Source: Actinoalloteichus hymeniacidonis
GTDB taxonomy: Bacteria; Actinomycetota; Actinomycetes; Mycobacteriales; Pseudonocardiaceae
Length of the DNA: 64,000 nucleotides
Assembly (NCBI RefSeq): GCF_014203365.1
Contig: NZ_JACHIS010000001.1
Coordinates: 3,410,001 to 3,474,000 of the forward strand
Reading direction: 5' to 3'
Under the pieces are notes generated by a model. That model searched no databases. It worked only from the letters and a program-made list of their open reading frames with translations, and was not told the origin of the DNA. Each line of letters begins with the position of its first letter. The stretch's first letter is position 1. The position numbers and the translations under genes were made by a program. Positions 24,201 through 33,473 of this stretch are shown here, piece after piece.

Positions 24201-25505
24201 CTATCCGCCCGCGAGTTCCTGTTCGGCGCGTTCTAGGAACTGGTCCACCGCGTCGTCGATGGACAGTTGTCCGAAGCCGACCACCGAGTTGAGGCGTTGC
24301 CACTCGCGTTTGAGTGCGCTGTTGCCCGGTGGTGGGGCGGACGGGGGTTCTTCGAGTTGGTCGGCCAGGGCCTCCTCGTATTCGTAGACGAGTTGGTCGG
24401 GGCCTTGGAGTTCGGCGCCGACGGCCTCGCGGACCTCGGTGTTGACGGGCATGCCTCGGGAGGTGCCCAGGATCTGTCCGGCCTCGACGTCGTTGAGCAG
24501 GAAGTCGACCAGGGCGGCCGATTCCTCCGGGTGCTCGCTGTTGGCTGCGATGCTGATCAGCATGCCGGGCTTGGCGAACTGCCCGACCCGGTCACTGCCC
24601 TCGATCCGAGGCATCGGCGCCAGATTGATGCCGTCGGGCAACACCGAGAAGAAGCTGACCGCGGTGCTGTCCCAGGTGAAGTCGGCGAAGGCCGTGCCCT
24701 GGGCCAGTGGGGAGTTCTCCACCGCGCCATCGATCTCGGAGGTGATGTTGGCCGGGGTCGATGCCTCGGTGCTGCGGAATTCGTCGAGGAGTTCGAGGTA
24801 GGCGGTCAGGTCGTCGCGGTCGAAGCCGAGTTGGTTGTCCTCGGTGTAGAGGTCCTTGTCCTGCTGACGCAACCGCACCTGGAACGTCTCCCAGGACCAC
24901 CCGAAGTCCGTGGTCCCGAACGTCTCACCACCCGAGGCCTCGGTCAGCTCCTGACTGCGCTGCAACAACTCGTCCCAGGTCCAGCCCTCGGCCGGTAACT
25001 CCACCCCGGTCTCGGCCCACGCCTGCTCGTTGTACGCCCACGCATGGGTGTTCTGCGCCATCGGCAACGCGAACATGCTGCCCTCGATCTCACCCGAGGA
25101 CGCCAGCAACGGGGTGATATCCGCGGTCCGCAACACGTCCTCATCGAACTCGTGCAAATCCGCCAACACCCCCCGATCCCCGTACTCCCGCAGATACGCA
25201 TAATCCATCTGGATCACATCAGGAGCGTTACCCCCGGCCACCTCCGTGGCCAACCGCTCGAAATACCCCGAGAACGCCGCATACGACGTGTTCACCGTGA
25301 TATTCGGATGCCGCTGCTCGAACAACGCAACAGCCTCCTCGGTGATCTCCGCACGATCATCACTACCCCACCAGGTGTACCGCAGCTCGACCCGATCCTC
25401 GGGCCCCGCGCCCGCTCCCCCGCACGCCGCGGTCACGGCGGCCGCGAGAGCCAGCGCCGCCGCAGCGGTCACCCGGCGCACCGGCGAGCGTCGTTGCACA
25501 CCCAT
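24201..25505 (-). CDS. Sugar ABC transporter substrate-binding lipoprotein
   Basis: A 434-residue extracellular solute-binding protein of family 1 (maltose/oligosaccharide type). The signal peptide ends at the lipobox VTAAC near residue 28, so it should be tethered outside the membrane. The lobe features ELRYTWWGSDDRAEITEEAVALFEQRHPNI and GGNAPDVIQMDYAYLREY are typical. No permease or ATPase genes are in the window beside it, so it is an orphan or works with a remote transporter. The next gene upstream on the same strand is a secreted glycosidase, 63 bases away, suggesting both handle the same glycan. Confidence 0.88.
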   Translation of the reverse strand: MGVQRRSPVRRVTAAAALALAAAVTAACGGAGAGPEDRVELRYTWWGSDDRAEITEEAVALFEQRHPNITVNTSYAAFSGYFERLATEVAGGNAPDVIQMDYAYLREYGDRGVLADLHEFDEDVLRTADITPLLASSGEIEGSMFALPMAQNTHAWAYNEQAWAETGVELPAEGWTWDELLQRSQELTEASGGETFGTTDFGWSWETFQVRLRQQDKDLYTEDNQLGFDRDDLTAYLELLDEFRSTEASTPANITSEIDGAVENSPLAQGTAFADFTWDSTAVSFFSVLPDGINLAPMPRIEGSDRVGQFAKPGMLISIAANSEHPEESAALVDFLLNDVEAGQILGTSRGMPVNTEVREAVGAELQGPDQLVYEYEEALADQLEEPPSAPPPGNSALKREWQRLNSVVGFGQLSIDDAVDQFLERAEQELAGG

Positions 25506-25568
25506 GGCGGAACTCCCGTCCTCTGCTCGCCCGGCGCGACGGCCGGCTTCCTGGCCTGCGAAATCCGG

Positions 25569-27773
25569 TCACAACGCCGGAGCGAGACCCTCGAACCGCA
25601 CCGTCCAACCGCCGTCCGTGGGAAAGCCGGGGGCAACGTCGTCCGGGCCGTCGGTCCAGCCCGCGCACAGCATCGCGACGGCGTACAGCAGTCCGCCCGC
25701 GCCGGGGAAGTACGGCGAGGGCACCCCTGATTTACCGCTCGCGGGCAGGCCGGATTCGGTGAACCCGAACCGCTCGTGCAGCAGGTAGTCCACCGCGCGT
25801 GCGGGATCGCCCAGCCGCGCGGCGTTCATCGCCAGCAGCGGGAAGTCCCAGCTGTAGAGGTCGTCGACGGGCCAGGTTCGGTACACCTGCGCAGCGGTGG
25901 CGCGCATGGTCTCGACATCGACGCCGTCCCCGGGGAGCATCCCGTACGGCGCGATGGGATCGGGATGGTTCGTGTTGTGCTCCGTCCACATGTTCTCGAC
26001 GCCTTCGTAGAGCACGTACACGCCGTCCTGCACGGGCAGCGGTGCCAGGTGGGTCAGCACCTCGTCCCAGTGCGGATCCCGTTCGAGGCCGAGGCGTTCC
26101 CGCCACTGTTGCGCGACACGTAGCCCGAACCGCCAGTAGGACAGTTCGAAGGCCGGGTTCGACGTGGTCGCCGAGTCGTTGCGCTCGTTGGCCGTCATCA
26201 CCGGCGGTCCCAGCACGTAGCGGCCGTCGGGCGCGCGGTGCGCGAAGGACGCCATGAAGTCCGCGGTGGCGAAGAGGACCTCCTGCCACCGCACCAGCGT
26301 CTCCCGTTCGGGGTGCGCGCGGTAATCCAGTTCCGCCAGGAACAAGGCGTGCGGCTGCTGCCACAACAGCAGCGCGGTCGGGATATTGGGCGACTCCCGG
26401 CCCTGCGCGGTGGTCATCTTCGGCCATCGGGCCCCGGTGAATCCCTGTTCGGCGGCACGATCTCGGGCAGAGGGGAGCAGCCGCCGATAGATATCGGTGC
26501 TGCGATCCAGCAACGACCAGCGGTTCCACAACGCGTAGTGCGCGGCGTGCCACCAGTACATCTCCAGATGGAACTTCCCGTACCACCCGTTGTTGACCAG
26601 ACCGGACTCCTGGGGCGGTTCGTTGCCTGCCTCGTTGACCGCGAGGTGGTACTGGCTGAGCACGATCCGGCGCTCGAGCTCCCGCCAGCGCGGATCGGCC
26701 GAGCCGGAGAGGTCGACCGCGCCACCGGATCTCCAGAATCGGGGCCACCAGTGCGCGCTGGCGCGTTCCACCGAGTCGACCGAGGGCGCCGTCGCCGCAG
26801 GGTGGTCACCGGGGGCGAACAGGAAGCTCGCGGCCACCGTGTCCGCCCGGCCGCCCACCAGGTGGTATCGGTGTGCGCGCTCGGTGTCCCGCTCGATCCG
26901 GCTCGGGCCCCGCCACGCCAGACCCACCTGGTAGGTCGTGTCATCCAGGCGGTGGGTGAGCGTCGCGCGACGACCGCCCCGGCGTGTCACTTCGCTGGCA
27001 TGGTCGGCCTGCCGGTCCCAGAACCCGACATAGGGCGCGGAGAACTTGTCCTGTCCCGCCGCCGTGGCATAGGGCAGGTCGATGTACAGGGCCAGCCGCC
27101 CCTGCTGCACCAGCGGGGAGGTCACTCGCACGGCGACGGTGTCGGTCTCGGGATCGCAGGTGGTCTCGACCTCGACGGCATGACCGTCGAACACGAAGCG
27201 GCTGTGCAGCCTGCCGGTCCACAGCTCGAGGTGCTGTCGGGTCTCGGTCAAATCCGATTCCACGGCCTGGGTCCCATCGGACCTGGTCAAGGTGAGGCCG
27301 ATCCGACCGAGGTTGATCCGATGCGGGTTCTCCCGAAGCCAGTGGTGCATCTCCGGCTGGTCGGCATCGCCGGTCCAGTAGTAGACCGGCCGACCGTAGG
27401 TGTCCCAGATGGTGCCCCGGTAGTCCTCGATCTGTTTGCCCGGCGGTAATGCGTCGGAGTGCCAGCCCCAGTCGGACATGGTGGCGAAGGGGGCGAAGGT
27501 CTGGAGTCCGGTGATGTCGGCCCCGAAGGCGAAGCGCCCATTGCCGACCTGGAGCGGGAGTTCGAGATCGTTCGTCGTCCGGTGGACGTCGTGTCGGGAG
27601 ACCAGGGCGTGCCGGTCGATGCGATCCTCGAAAGCGGAGTCGTCGCCGCCCGCAGACGATGTCGTGTCCGCCTCTCCGTCCCGTTGTGCCTCCTCGGCGG
27701 CCAGCACCCGGGCAGCCAGTGGTGCCGCGAGCGTTCCGCCCATGCCGTGCAGAATCGACCTTCGGTTGATCAT
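25569..27773 (-). CDS. Tat-exported six-hairpin glycosidase
   Basis: A 734-residue secreted enzyme of the six-hairpin (alpha/alpha)6 glycosidase type. The start at 27773 gives M-I-N-R-R-S-I-L-H-G and a twin-arginine signal peptide ending near AEEA, with GGAGA about 7 bases upstream. The N-terminal 300 residues are beta-rich (RFAFGADITGLQTF, GTIWDTYGRPVYYW). The barrel includes NNGWYGKFHLEMYWWHAAHY, whose E is a candidate catalytic acid, then FTGARWPKMTTAQGRESPN and ENMWTEHNTNHPDP. It resembles uncharacterised actinobacterial proteins related to GH65/GH78/GH95 families, but I cannot assign one. A sugar-binding lipoprotein gene follows. Confidence 0.75.
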   Translation of the reverse strand: MINRRSILHGMGGTLAAPLAARVLAAEEAQRDGEADTTSSAGGDDSAFEDRIDRHALVSRHDVHRTTNDLELPLQVGNGRFAFGADITGLQTFAPFATMSDWGWHSDALPPGKQIEDYRGTIWDTYGRPVYYWTGDADQPEMHHWLRENPHRINLGRIGLTLTRSDGTQAVESDLTETRQHLELWTGRLHSRFVFDGHAVEVETTCDPETDTVAVRVTSPLVQQGRLALYIDLPYATAAGQDKFSAPYVGFWDRQADHASEVTRRGGRRATLTHRLDDTTYQVGLAWRGPSRIERDTERAHRYHLVGGRADTVAASFLFAPGDHPAATAPSVDSVERASAHWWPRFWRSGGAVDLSGSADPRWRELERRIVLSQYHLAVNEAGNEPPQESGLVNNGWYGKFHLEMYWWHAAHYALWNRWSLLDRSTDIYRRLLPSARDRAAEQGFTGARWPKMTTAQGRESPNIPTALLLWQQPHALFLAELDYRAHPERETLVRWQEVLFATADFMASFAHRAPDGRYVLGPPVMTANERNDSATTSNPAFELSYWRFGLRVAQQWRERLGLERDPHWDEVLTHLAPLPVQDGVYVLYEGVENMWTEHNTNHPDPIAPYGMLPGDGVDVETMRATAAQVYRTWPVDDLYSWDFPLLAMNAARLGDPARAVDYLLHERFGFTESGLPASGKSGVPSPYFPGAGGLLYAVAMLCAGWTDGPDDVAPGFPTDGGWTVRFEGLAPAL

Positions 27774-28015
27774 CGGTGATCTCCCTCGGTGAAACATCGC
27801 CGGTCCACAAAAGACCTGCACAGCGAGTGCGGGCCGTGATTCGGACAGTAGGAACTCGGCGACGCGACGACCACCACCCTGGCCAGATGCGGACGAGAGT
27901 GGCGTGGAACACATCTTTCGCCCGCTGCGGCGGCAGGCGGGTTCCCCTCGGCGAGCGCAGCGCGCGGCCGCCGAGGCTCAGTGGTGGTCGATCCCGAGGC
28001 CGCCGCTGGTCACGG

Positions 28016-28053
28016 GCGTCCCGGCGCGGCCGGTGGGCACGACGCCGGGACGC
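28016..28053. terminator. 11-bp hairpin after the P-loop kinase gene
   Basis: GCGTCCCGGCG (28016-28026) pairs perfectly with CGCCGGGACGC (28043-28053). It lies 13 bases past the stop of the kinase gene on the minus strand. The rest of the 293-base gap up to the glycosidase start shows no gene. Confidence 0.65.
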
Positions 28054-28066
28054 GTGTGAGCGCGAT

Positions 28067-28675
28067 CTAGGAGGTGTGCGGAGCCGGGTCGACGGCGGCC
28101 TCGGTCCACACCCGTGCCAGGATCTCCGTCACCGTCTCCTGTGCGGTCTGCCCCGAGGTGTCCAGCCACAGGCCGATCCTCGGGGTCTCGGCACGGAAGA
28201 GCCGGTCGAGGTCGGCCGGTCCCCAGTGCTGTCCATAGGCGGTCTTGCCTCGGCCCGCCTCCCGGGTCTCGATCGAGTCGATGCTCGGCGCGAGCACGAC
28301 GACGAACAACGGCCGCGCACGGATCTGGGCGAGGGTGCGGGGAAGTTCGTCCCCGATGACGATGTCCTGCACCACGGCGGTGAACCCGGCCTGCACGTAC
28401 TCGTCGGCCACCGAGGCCGTCAGGCGATGCCGCAGCCGCAGTTGCGCCACGGCCTCCGGGTCGGGGTCCGCGCTCATCTCCTGGCGGCCCGTGACGACCA
28501 TCTTCCGGAACAGGTCTCCTCGCACGTGGACGGCGCGCGGGAGCCGCTCGGCCAACAGCTGGGCCACGGTCGACTTACCCGCCGCCTGGATTCCGGTGAT
28601 CAGGATGACGGCCGGCGTGCCCTGCTCCAGGGAGTTCGGCGTGGTGGCGCCTGCGTCGGCACGTTCGGTCGTCAT
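28067..28675 (-). CDS. P-loop kinase/phosphotransferase-like protein
   Basis: A 202-residue AAA_33-type P-loop protein, like chloramphenicol phosphotransferase or gluconate kinase relatives. The Walker A motif is ITGIQAAGKSTVAQLL near residue 27, preceded by a short tail. Downstream features include LPRAVHVRGDLFRKMVV, QDIVIGDEL and a lid-like LAPSIDSIETREAGRGKTAY. It likely phosphorylates a small molecule, but which one is unknown; an antibiotic-inactivating role is only one option. It is a single gene between hairpins, upstream of the glycosidase gene on the same strand. Confidence 0.8.
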   Translation of the reverse strand: MTTERADAGATTPNSLEQGTPAVILITGIQAAGKSTVAQLLAERLPRAVHVRGDLFRKMVVTGRQEMSADPDPEAVAQLRLRHRLTASVADEYVQAGFTAVVQDIVIGDELPRTLAQIRARPLFVVVLAPSIDSIETREAGRGKTAYGQHWGPADLDRLFRAETPRIGLWLDTSGQTAQETVTEILARVWTEAAVDPAPHTS

Positions 28676-28825
28676 AGTCGTTGCTCGCTCTCGATGCGGT
28701 GGTGCACGGGTGTGGATCGGTCGGATCGGCGGCAGGAGGAACGTGCGATGCGGTCGTCCCGCGCGGCCGAAGTGGACGATGGTAGCCATCCGCGCCCCGG
28801 CTACGCTGCTCTTTTTGTCCGCCTC

Positions 28826-28855
28826 GTGGTAGCCGAGGATCGCCTCGACTACCAC
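28826..28855. terminator. Hairpin after the ABC exporter gene
   Basis: GTGGTAG (28826-28832) pairs with CTACCAC (28849-28855) and inside it CGAGG pairs with CCTCG around an ATCG loop, with one mismatch between the stems. It is about 33 bases beyond the exporter stop. Confidence 0.6.
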
Positions 28856-28887
28856 AGGTGCCTGCCGGTTCGTCGTCGAGAGTCGCC

Positions 28888-30798
28888 TCAGCCGCTGACG
28901 GGTTCCTCGATTACACGCAGTGCGGGCTCAACCTCCTCGGACTCGTCGAACTGGGTCCGGTACAGCTGCTCGTAGCGTCCGTTCGCGGCGAGCAGTTCGG
29001 TGTGCGTACCGCGTTCCACCACCCGGCCGTCCTCGATGACCAGGATGAGATCGGCGGCGCGGACCGTGGAGAGCCGGTGCGCGATGACCACCGAGGTCCG
29101 GCCCGTCAACGCCTCCCCCAGTGCGGCCTGCACGGCTGCCTCGGAGGTGGAGTCCAGGTGGGCGGTCGCCTCGTCGAGGATCACCACTCTCGGCCGCGCC
29201 AACAGCAGCCGAGCGATGGTCAGTCGCTGCCGTTCGCCACCGGAGAGCCGGTAGCCGCGTTCGCCGACGATGGTGTCGAGGCCGTCGGGCAGGCCGGCGA
29301 TGAGGTCGTCCAGCCGGGCACGCCGCAGTACCTCCCACAACTCCGACTCCTCGGCCTGCGGGCGGGCTAGGAGCAGGTTCGCGCGGATCGACTCGTGGAA
29401 GAGATGGCCGTCCTGGGTCACCAACCCCAGGGTCTGTTGGATCGAGTCGGCGGTGAGGTCTCGGACGTCGACGTCGCCGAGCCGGACGGCTCCCTCGTCG
29501 ACGTCGTACAGCCGGGGCAGCAGCGAGGCGATGGTGGACTTGCCTGCACCGGAGGATCCGACCAGGGCCACCAGTTGTCCGGGCTCGACCCGGAACGAGA
29601 CGTCGTGCAACACCTGTACCCCGCCTCGGGAGTCGAGGGTGGCCACCTCCTCCAGCGAGGCCAACGACACCTTGTCCGCCGAGGGGTAGCCGAAGCTCAC
29701 CCGGTCGAACTCCACGGAGACCCCGCCGGTGGGCACGGTGCGGGCCTCGGGCTTCTCCTCGATCAACGGCTTGAGGTCGAGGATCTCGAAGACGCGCTCG
29801 AAGCTGACCAGCGCGCTCATCACCTCGACCCGGGCGCCCGCCAACGCGGTCAGCGGCGCGTAGAGCCGGGTCAGCAGCATTGCGAGGGTCACGACGGCAC
29901 CCGCGTCGAGCCCGCCGCGCAGGGCGAAGTAGCCGCCGAGCCCGTAGACCAGGGCCAGGGCGAGCGCCGAGACGAGGGTGAGCGCGGTGACGAACACCGA
30001 TTGCAGCATCGCGCGGCGCACTCCGATGTCGCGCACCCGCGCGGCCCGCTCGGCGAACTCCCGCGATTCGTCCGCGGGCTTGCCGAAGAGCTTGACCAGG
30101 GTCGCGCCCGGTGCGGAGAACCGTTCCGTCATCTGGGTGCTCATGGTCGAGTTGTGAGCGGCGGCCTCCCGTTGCAGCCGCGCGAGCCGGGCGCCCATCC
30201 GACGGGCGGGCACCACGAACACGGGGAGCAGGACCAGGGAGAGCAGGGTGATCTGCCAGGAGATACCGATCATCAACACCAAGGTCAGCACCAGGGTGAC
30301 GAGGTTGCCCACGACTCCGGAGAGGGTGTCGCTGAAGGCGCGCTGCGCACCGATGACGTCGTTGTTCAATCGGCTGACCAGTGCGCCCGTCCGGGTGCGG
30401 GTGAAGAAGGCGATCGGCATCCGCTGGACGTGGTCGAAGACGCTGGTCCGCAGATCGAGGATCAATCCCTCGCCGATGCCTGCGGACAGCCAGCGCACCG
30501 CCAGCCGGAGTCCGGCCTCGGCGATGGCGATGCCCGCGATCAACACCGCCAGTCCGACGACCACGTCCACGGGCTCGGCGGCGATGATCGCATCGACCAC
30601 CCGGCCCGCGAGCACGGGTGTCGCCACGGTGAGTACCGCGGTCACGATGCTGAGCAGTAAGAACTGCACGAGTCTGGGTCGGTGTCTAGCCGCGAACCGG
30701 CCGATCCGTCGCAGGGTCGCGGCGGAGAACGGCCTGCGGTCCCGGTTGGCGCTGGTGACGTTGTAGAGCGAGTGCCACGCGGTGGACTCGATACTCAT
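28888..30798 (-). CDS. ABC exporter, fused permease and ATPase
   Basis: A 636-residue half-transporter that would work as a dimer. Six membrane segments cover roughly residues 40-330 (from LVQFLLLSIVTAVLTVATPVLAG), with the coupling region MPIAFFTRTRTGALVSRLNND. The ATPase part has Walker A VGSSGAGKST, the Q-loop LVTQDGHLFHES, the signature LSGGERQRLTIARLLL, Walker B VVILDEATAHLD and the H-loop VIAHRL. It resembles lipid/drug exporters of the MsbA/LmrA group. It sits alone; a DHA2 exporter gene follows upstream on the same strand after 184 bases, so the two may make a multidrug region. The substrate is unknown. Confidence 0.92.
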   Translation of the reverse strand: MSIESTAWHSLYNVTSANRDRRPFSAATLRRIGRFAARHRPRLVQFLLLSIVTAVLTVATPVLAGRVVDAIIAAEPVDVVVGLAVLIAGIAIAEAGLRLAVRWLSAGIGEGLILDLRTSVFDHVQRMPIAFFTRTRTGALVSRLNNDVIGAQRAFSDTLSGVVGNLVTLVLTLVLMIGISWQITLLSLVLLPVFVVPARRMGARLARLQREAAAHNSTMSTQMTERFSAPGATLVKLFGKPADESREFAERAARVRDIGVRRAMLQSVFVTALTLVSALALALVYGLGGYFALRGGLDAGAVVTLAMLLTRLYAPLTALAGARVEVMSALVSFERVFEILDLKPLIEEKPEARTVPTGGVSVEFDRVSFGYPSADKVSLASLEEVATLDSRGGVQVLHDVSFRVEPGQLVALVGSSGAGKSTIASLLPRLYDVDEGAVRLGDVDVRDLTADSIQQTLGLVTQDGHLFHESIRANLLLARPQAEESELWEVLRRARLDDLIAGLPDGLDTIVGERGYRLSGGERQRLTIARLLLARPRVVILDEATAHLDSTSEAAVQAALGEALTGRTSVVIAHRLSTVRAADLILVIEDGRVVERGTHTELLAANGRYEQLYRTQFDESEEVEPALRVIEEPVSG

Positions 30799-30982
30799 GG
30801 GGTTTCTCTCCTGGTCGGTTCGGGACGAGTCGGTCGACCGTGTGGTGCGACCGAGACGGCTCCTCGGTGGTCGCTTCGAAAGCTGTGGTGGGTTCTCCAG
30901 AATCACCCATGCCGCCGACAGCGCCGCCGTCGCGGGGGTGCGGTGCCGGTGCCTTCGCTGCGGTGGAGCGCGGGCGTTCGGG

Positions 30983-32536
30983 TCAGGACACGGGCGCGGT
31001 CTGGGCGTCCGGCTCGGTGTGCTTCGGCCCGGGGCGCAGGATCATCGCCACCAGGACGGCGATACCCAGGACCATCGCGGTGCTCGCCAGCGCGGTGACC
31101 TGCATTCCGTCGACGAACGCGGTTCTCGCGGCGGCGAGCATCGGTTCCGCTTCGGCGGCGGGGAGTCGCTGCGCCGTGAGTACGGCGCCGCTGAGGCTGT
31201 CCCGCGCCGCGTCGGCCGTAGACAGCCCCGCCAGCGTGTCGCCGACGCCGATCCGATAGATCGCGCCACCGAGGCTGCCCAGCAGGGCGATTCCCAGCGC
31301 CGTGCCGAGTTCGCCGCCGGTCTCGGAGATCGCGGCGGCCGCGCCGCCCCGGTGTGCGGGGACCGCGCCCATGATCTGGTCGGTGGCCAGGGTCATCGTG
31401 GGCCCCAGACCGAGGGAGATCAGCACGAACCCGAGGACGAGCGTCCACACACCCGAGTCGGGCGAGTCGCCGACCATCGAGACGATCAGACCTCCGACGG
31501 CGGCCAGGGCCAGTCCTGCGGTCATCACCGGAGCGACTCGGGCGGTGCGGCGCATGATCAGCGGCACCAGCAGCGTGCCCGCCGTCGCTGCGGCCATCGA
31601 CGGCACCATCCACAGCCCGGCCTGCAGCGGCGTGAGGCCGAGAATGAGCTGGAGGTACTGCGCGGCGAAGAACTGCAGGCCCGCCATCGCGAAGATCGCG
31701 AGGGTCTGGGCGGCCAGCGACACGCTGAACGCCGAGGAGCGGAAGAGCGTCGGGTCCAGCAGCGGGTGGGTCAGGGTGTATTGACGTCGGACGAACAGCA
31801 CGCCTAGGGCGAGTCCGACCAGAAGCGTGATTCCCTGCGGCCACTGCGCGCCGTCGGCGGCCAGACTCTTCAGTCCCGCGACCATCAGCAGCACCGCCGC
31901 CAGCGACAGTACTGCGCTGAACAGGTCGAGCCTTCCTGCCGTCGGATCGCGTTGCTCCGGCAGTACGAGGGGCCCGGACACCAGGAGGACCAGCATCACC
32001 GGAACGCCGAGCAGGAAGACCGAGCCCCACCAGAACCGCTCCAGCAGCAGCCCGCCCGCCAGCGGGCCGACGGCCGCGCCGACGGTGAAGCACGCCATCC
32101 ACGCGCCGATGGCGACCCGCCGCTGTTGCGAGTCCTCGAACATGGCACGAATCAATGACAGGGTCGAGGGCATCAGGGTCGCTCCCGCGATGCCGAGCAG
32201 GGCGCGGGTGGCGATGAGCATCTCGGCGCTGTCGGAGAAGGCGGCCAGTACCGAACCGGCCCCGAAGGCCACCGCGCCCCAGAGCAACAGGCGCCTACGG
32301 CCTATCCGATCGCCGATGGCGCCCATGGTCACCAGGAATCCGGCGATCAGGAATCCGTAGATGTCGACGATCCACAGCAGTTGGGTACCGCTGGGTGCCA
32401 GGTCGGCGCTCAGCGCGGGCACCGCCAGATGCAGCACTGTCATGTCCATGGCCAGTAGCAGGGTCGGCAGTGTGAGCACGACGAGTCCCAGCCACTCCCG
32501 TCTGCCTGCCCGTCGGGGTGGGTTCGACTGTGTCAT
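30983..32536 (-). CDS. DHA2-family multidrug exporter
   Basis: A 517-residue MFS exporter of the 14-segment DHA2 (EmrB/QacA) group. The N-terminal segment LLLAMDMTVLHLAVPALSADL has the D of motif D1, GAIGDRIGRRRLL is motif A, and the motif C-like ACFTVGAAVGPLAGGLLLE follows. It probably exports cationic drugs or a toxic metabolite by proton antiport. The ArsR-like regulator gene upstream on the same strand (157 bases away) is the likely controller. An AT-rich stretch with CAATATTG near 32608-32616 precedes the gene and may hold its own promoter. Confidence 0.9.
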   Translation of the reverse strand: MTQSNPPRRAGRREWLGLVVLTLPTLLLAMDMTVLHLAVPALSADLAPSGTQLLWIVDIYGFLIAGFLVTMGAIGDRIGRRRLLLWGAVAFGAGSVLAAFSDSAEMLIATRALLGIAGATLMPSTLSLIRAMFEDSQQRRVAIGAWMACFTVGAAVGPLAGGLLLERFWWGSVFLLGVPVMLVLLVSGPLVLPEQRDPTAGRLDLFSAVLSLAAVLLMVAGLKSLAADGAQWPQGITLLVGLALGVLFVRRQYTLTHPLLDPTLFRSSAFSVSLAAQTLAIFAMAGLQFFAAQYLQLILGLTPLQAGLWMVPSMAAATAGTLLVPLIMRRTARVAPVMTAGLALAAVGGLIVSMVGDSPDSGVWTLVLGFVLISLGLGPTMTLATDQIMGAVPAHRGGAAAAISETGGELGTALGIALLGSLGGAIYRIGVGDTLAGLSTADAARDSLSGAVLTAQRLPAAEAEPMLAAARTAFVDGMQVTALASTAMVLGIAVLVAMILRPGPKHTEPDAQTAPVS

Positions 32537-32692
32537 CTGATCTCGGTTCCCTCCGGCTCATCGGCACGCCTGACTGGCTGCCGGAACCGACCGTAGAACC
32601 CAAACCAATATTGAGGTCAAGGGTCCGCCACGGGTTCGTCGTCATGCGGCGCTGCCGACGGCGGGGCACCCTGAAGTGGTCCCGCCGAGGGA

Positions 32693-33337
32693 TCACGGCC
32701 TGCGACGCGCGCCGCCGTGGGCTCGGCTTGGATCGGAGGAACCGGGCTGATCGGCCTCTTCCGCGTCGACCTCGGGTGCCGATGCGGACGGCTCGACATC
32801 GGTGATCAGCGGGAACAACCGTAGGACCGCCGCCACCGGGGCCGTACCCGCAGGCCGGGCCCGGACATTCGTGTCCCGCCCCCGGAATCGAGCGAGCAGC
32901 TCCCGGACCTGCGCACCCAACGCAGTCAGTTCCTCGGGGGTCAGGTGGACCACCGCGCTGAACGCCTCGTCCCGCCGCCACCGCGCGGGTACCGCCGCCC
33001 GGTGGGCCAGCCAGTGTTGGTGGCTCTCGTCCTCGAGATCGCGCGCGAGTTCCCCGAATCCCGCGTTCGACGCGCCGGTCGAGTCGTCGCCGTGCTCGAC
33101 GCCCGCACGCAGCCGCCACGGACGGACGCGACCGCCGGTATGCGGCGACTCCTCGATGAGTCCGTGTTGCGCCAGTCGTCGCAGGTGGAACGAACACAGT
33201 CCCGAGCTGCGGCCCAACGCCCGCGCGGCCTCGGTCGCGGTGAGCGTCGGCATCGTCGCCAGCAGACTCAACAGCTCGGTACGCACCGCGTGCTCGGGCA
33301 GCCCGGCGCCGGGTCCGTGGGGAGTCCGCGCCGCCAT
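32693..33337 (-). CDS. ArsR-like winged helix regulator
   Basis: A 214-residue DNA-binding protein. The HTH_20-like N-terminal domain has AVRTELLSLLATMPTLTATEAARALGRSSGLCSFHLRRLAQHGLIEE, in which the SGLCSFHLRRL helix is the recognition helix, as in regulators of multidrug exporters. The C-terminal half (VHLTPEELTALGAQVRELLARF) is a helical effector or dimer domain, ending in an acidic tail. The ATG at 33337 has AGGAA just upstream. Twin palindromes lie between it and the divergent deformylase gene. It probably represses itself and the DHA2 exporter gene downstream. Confidence 0.8.
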   Translation of the reverse strand: MAARTPHGPGAGLPEHAVRTELLSLLATMPTLTATEAARALGRSSGLCSFHLRRLAQHGLIEESPHTGGRVRPWRLRAGVEHGDDSTGASNAGFGELARDLEDESHQHWLAHRAAVPARWRRDEAFSAVVHLTPEELTALGAQVRELLARFRGRDTNVRARPAGTAPVAAVLRLFPLITDVEPSASAPEVDAEEADQPGSSDPSRAHGGARRRP

Positions 33338-33365
33338 CGGGGATTCCTGACTACCGTCGCTGCTC

Positions 33366-33394
33366 ACTTTGCAAAGTCTGCTACTTTGCAAAGC
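33366..33394. promoter_or_regulatory. Twin operator palindromes
   Basis: ACTTTGCAAAGT at 33366-33377 is a perfect 12-bp palindrome, and CTTTGCAAAG at 33384-33393 repeats it with centres 17 bp apart. They lie 29-57 bp upstream of the regulator start, the expected place for an autoregulatory operator; deformylase lies on the other side. Confidence 0.7.
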
Positions 33395-33473
33395 ACTCGG
33401 TCAACTTTCCTCGGCACGCCGGAGCGAACTGCTGCGCTTCCGCGGCCGGTTGCGCAGAGAGGTGTCACGCCCC

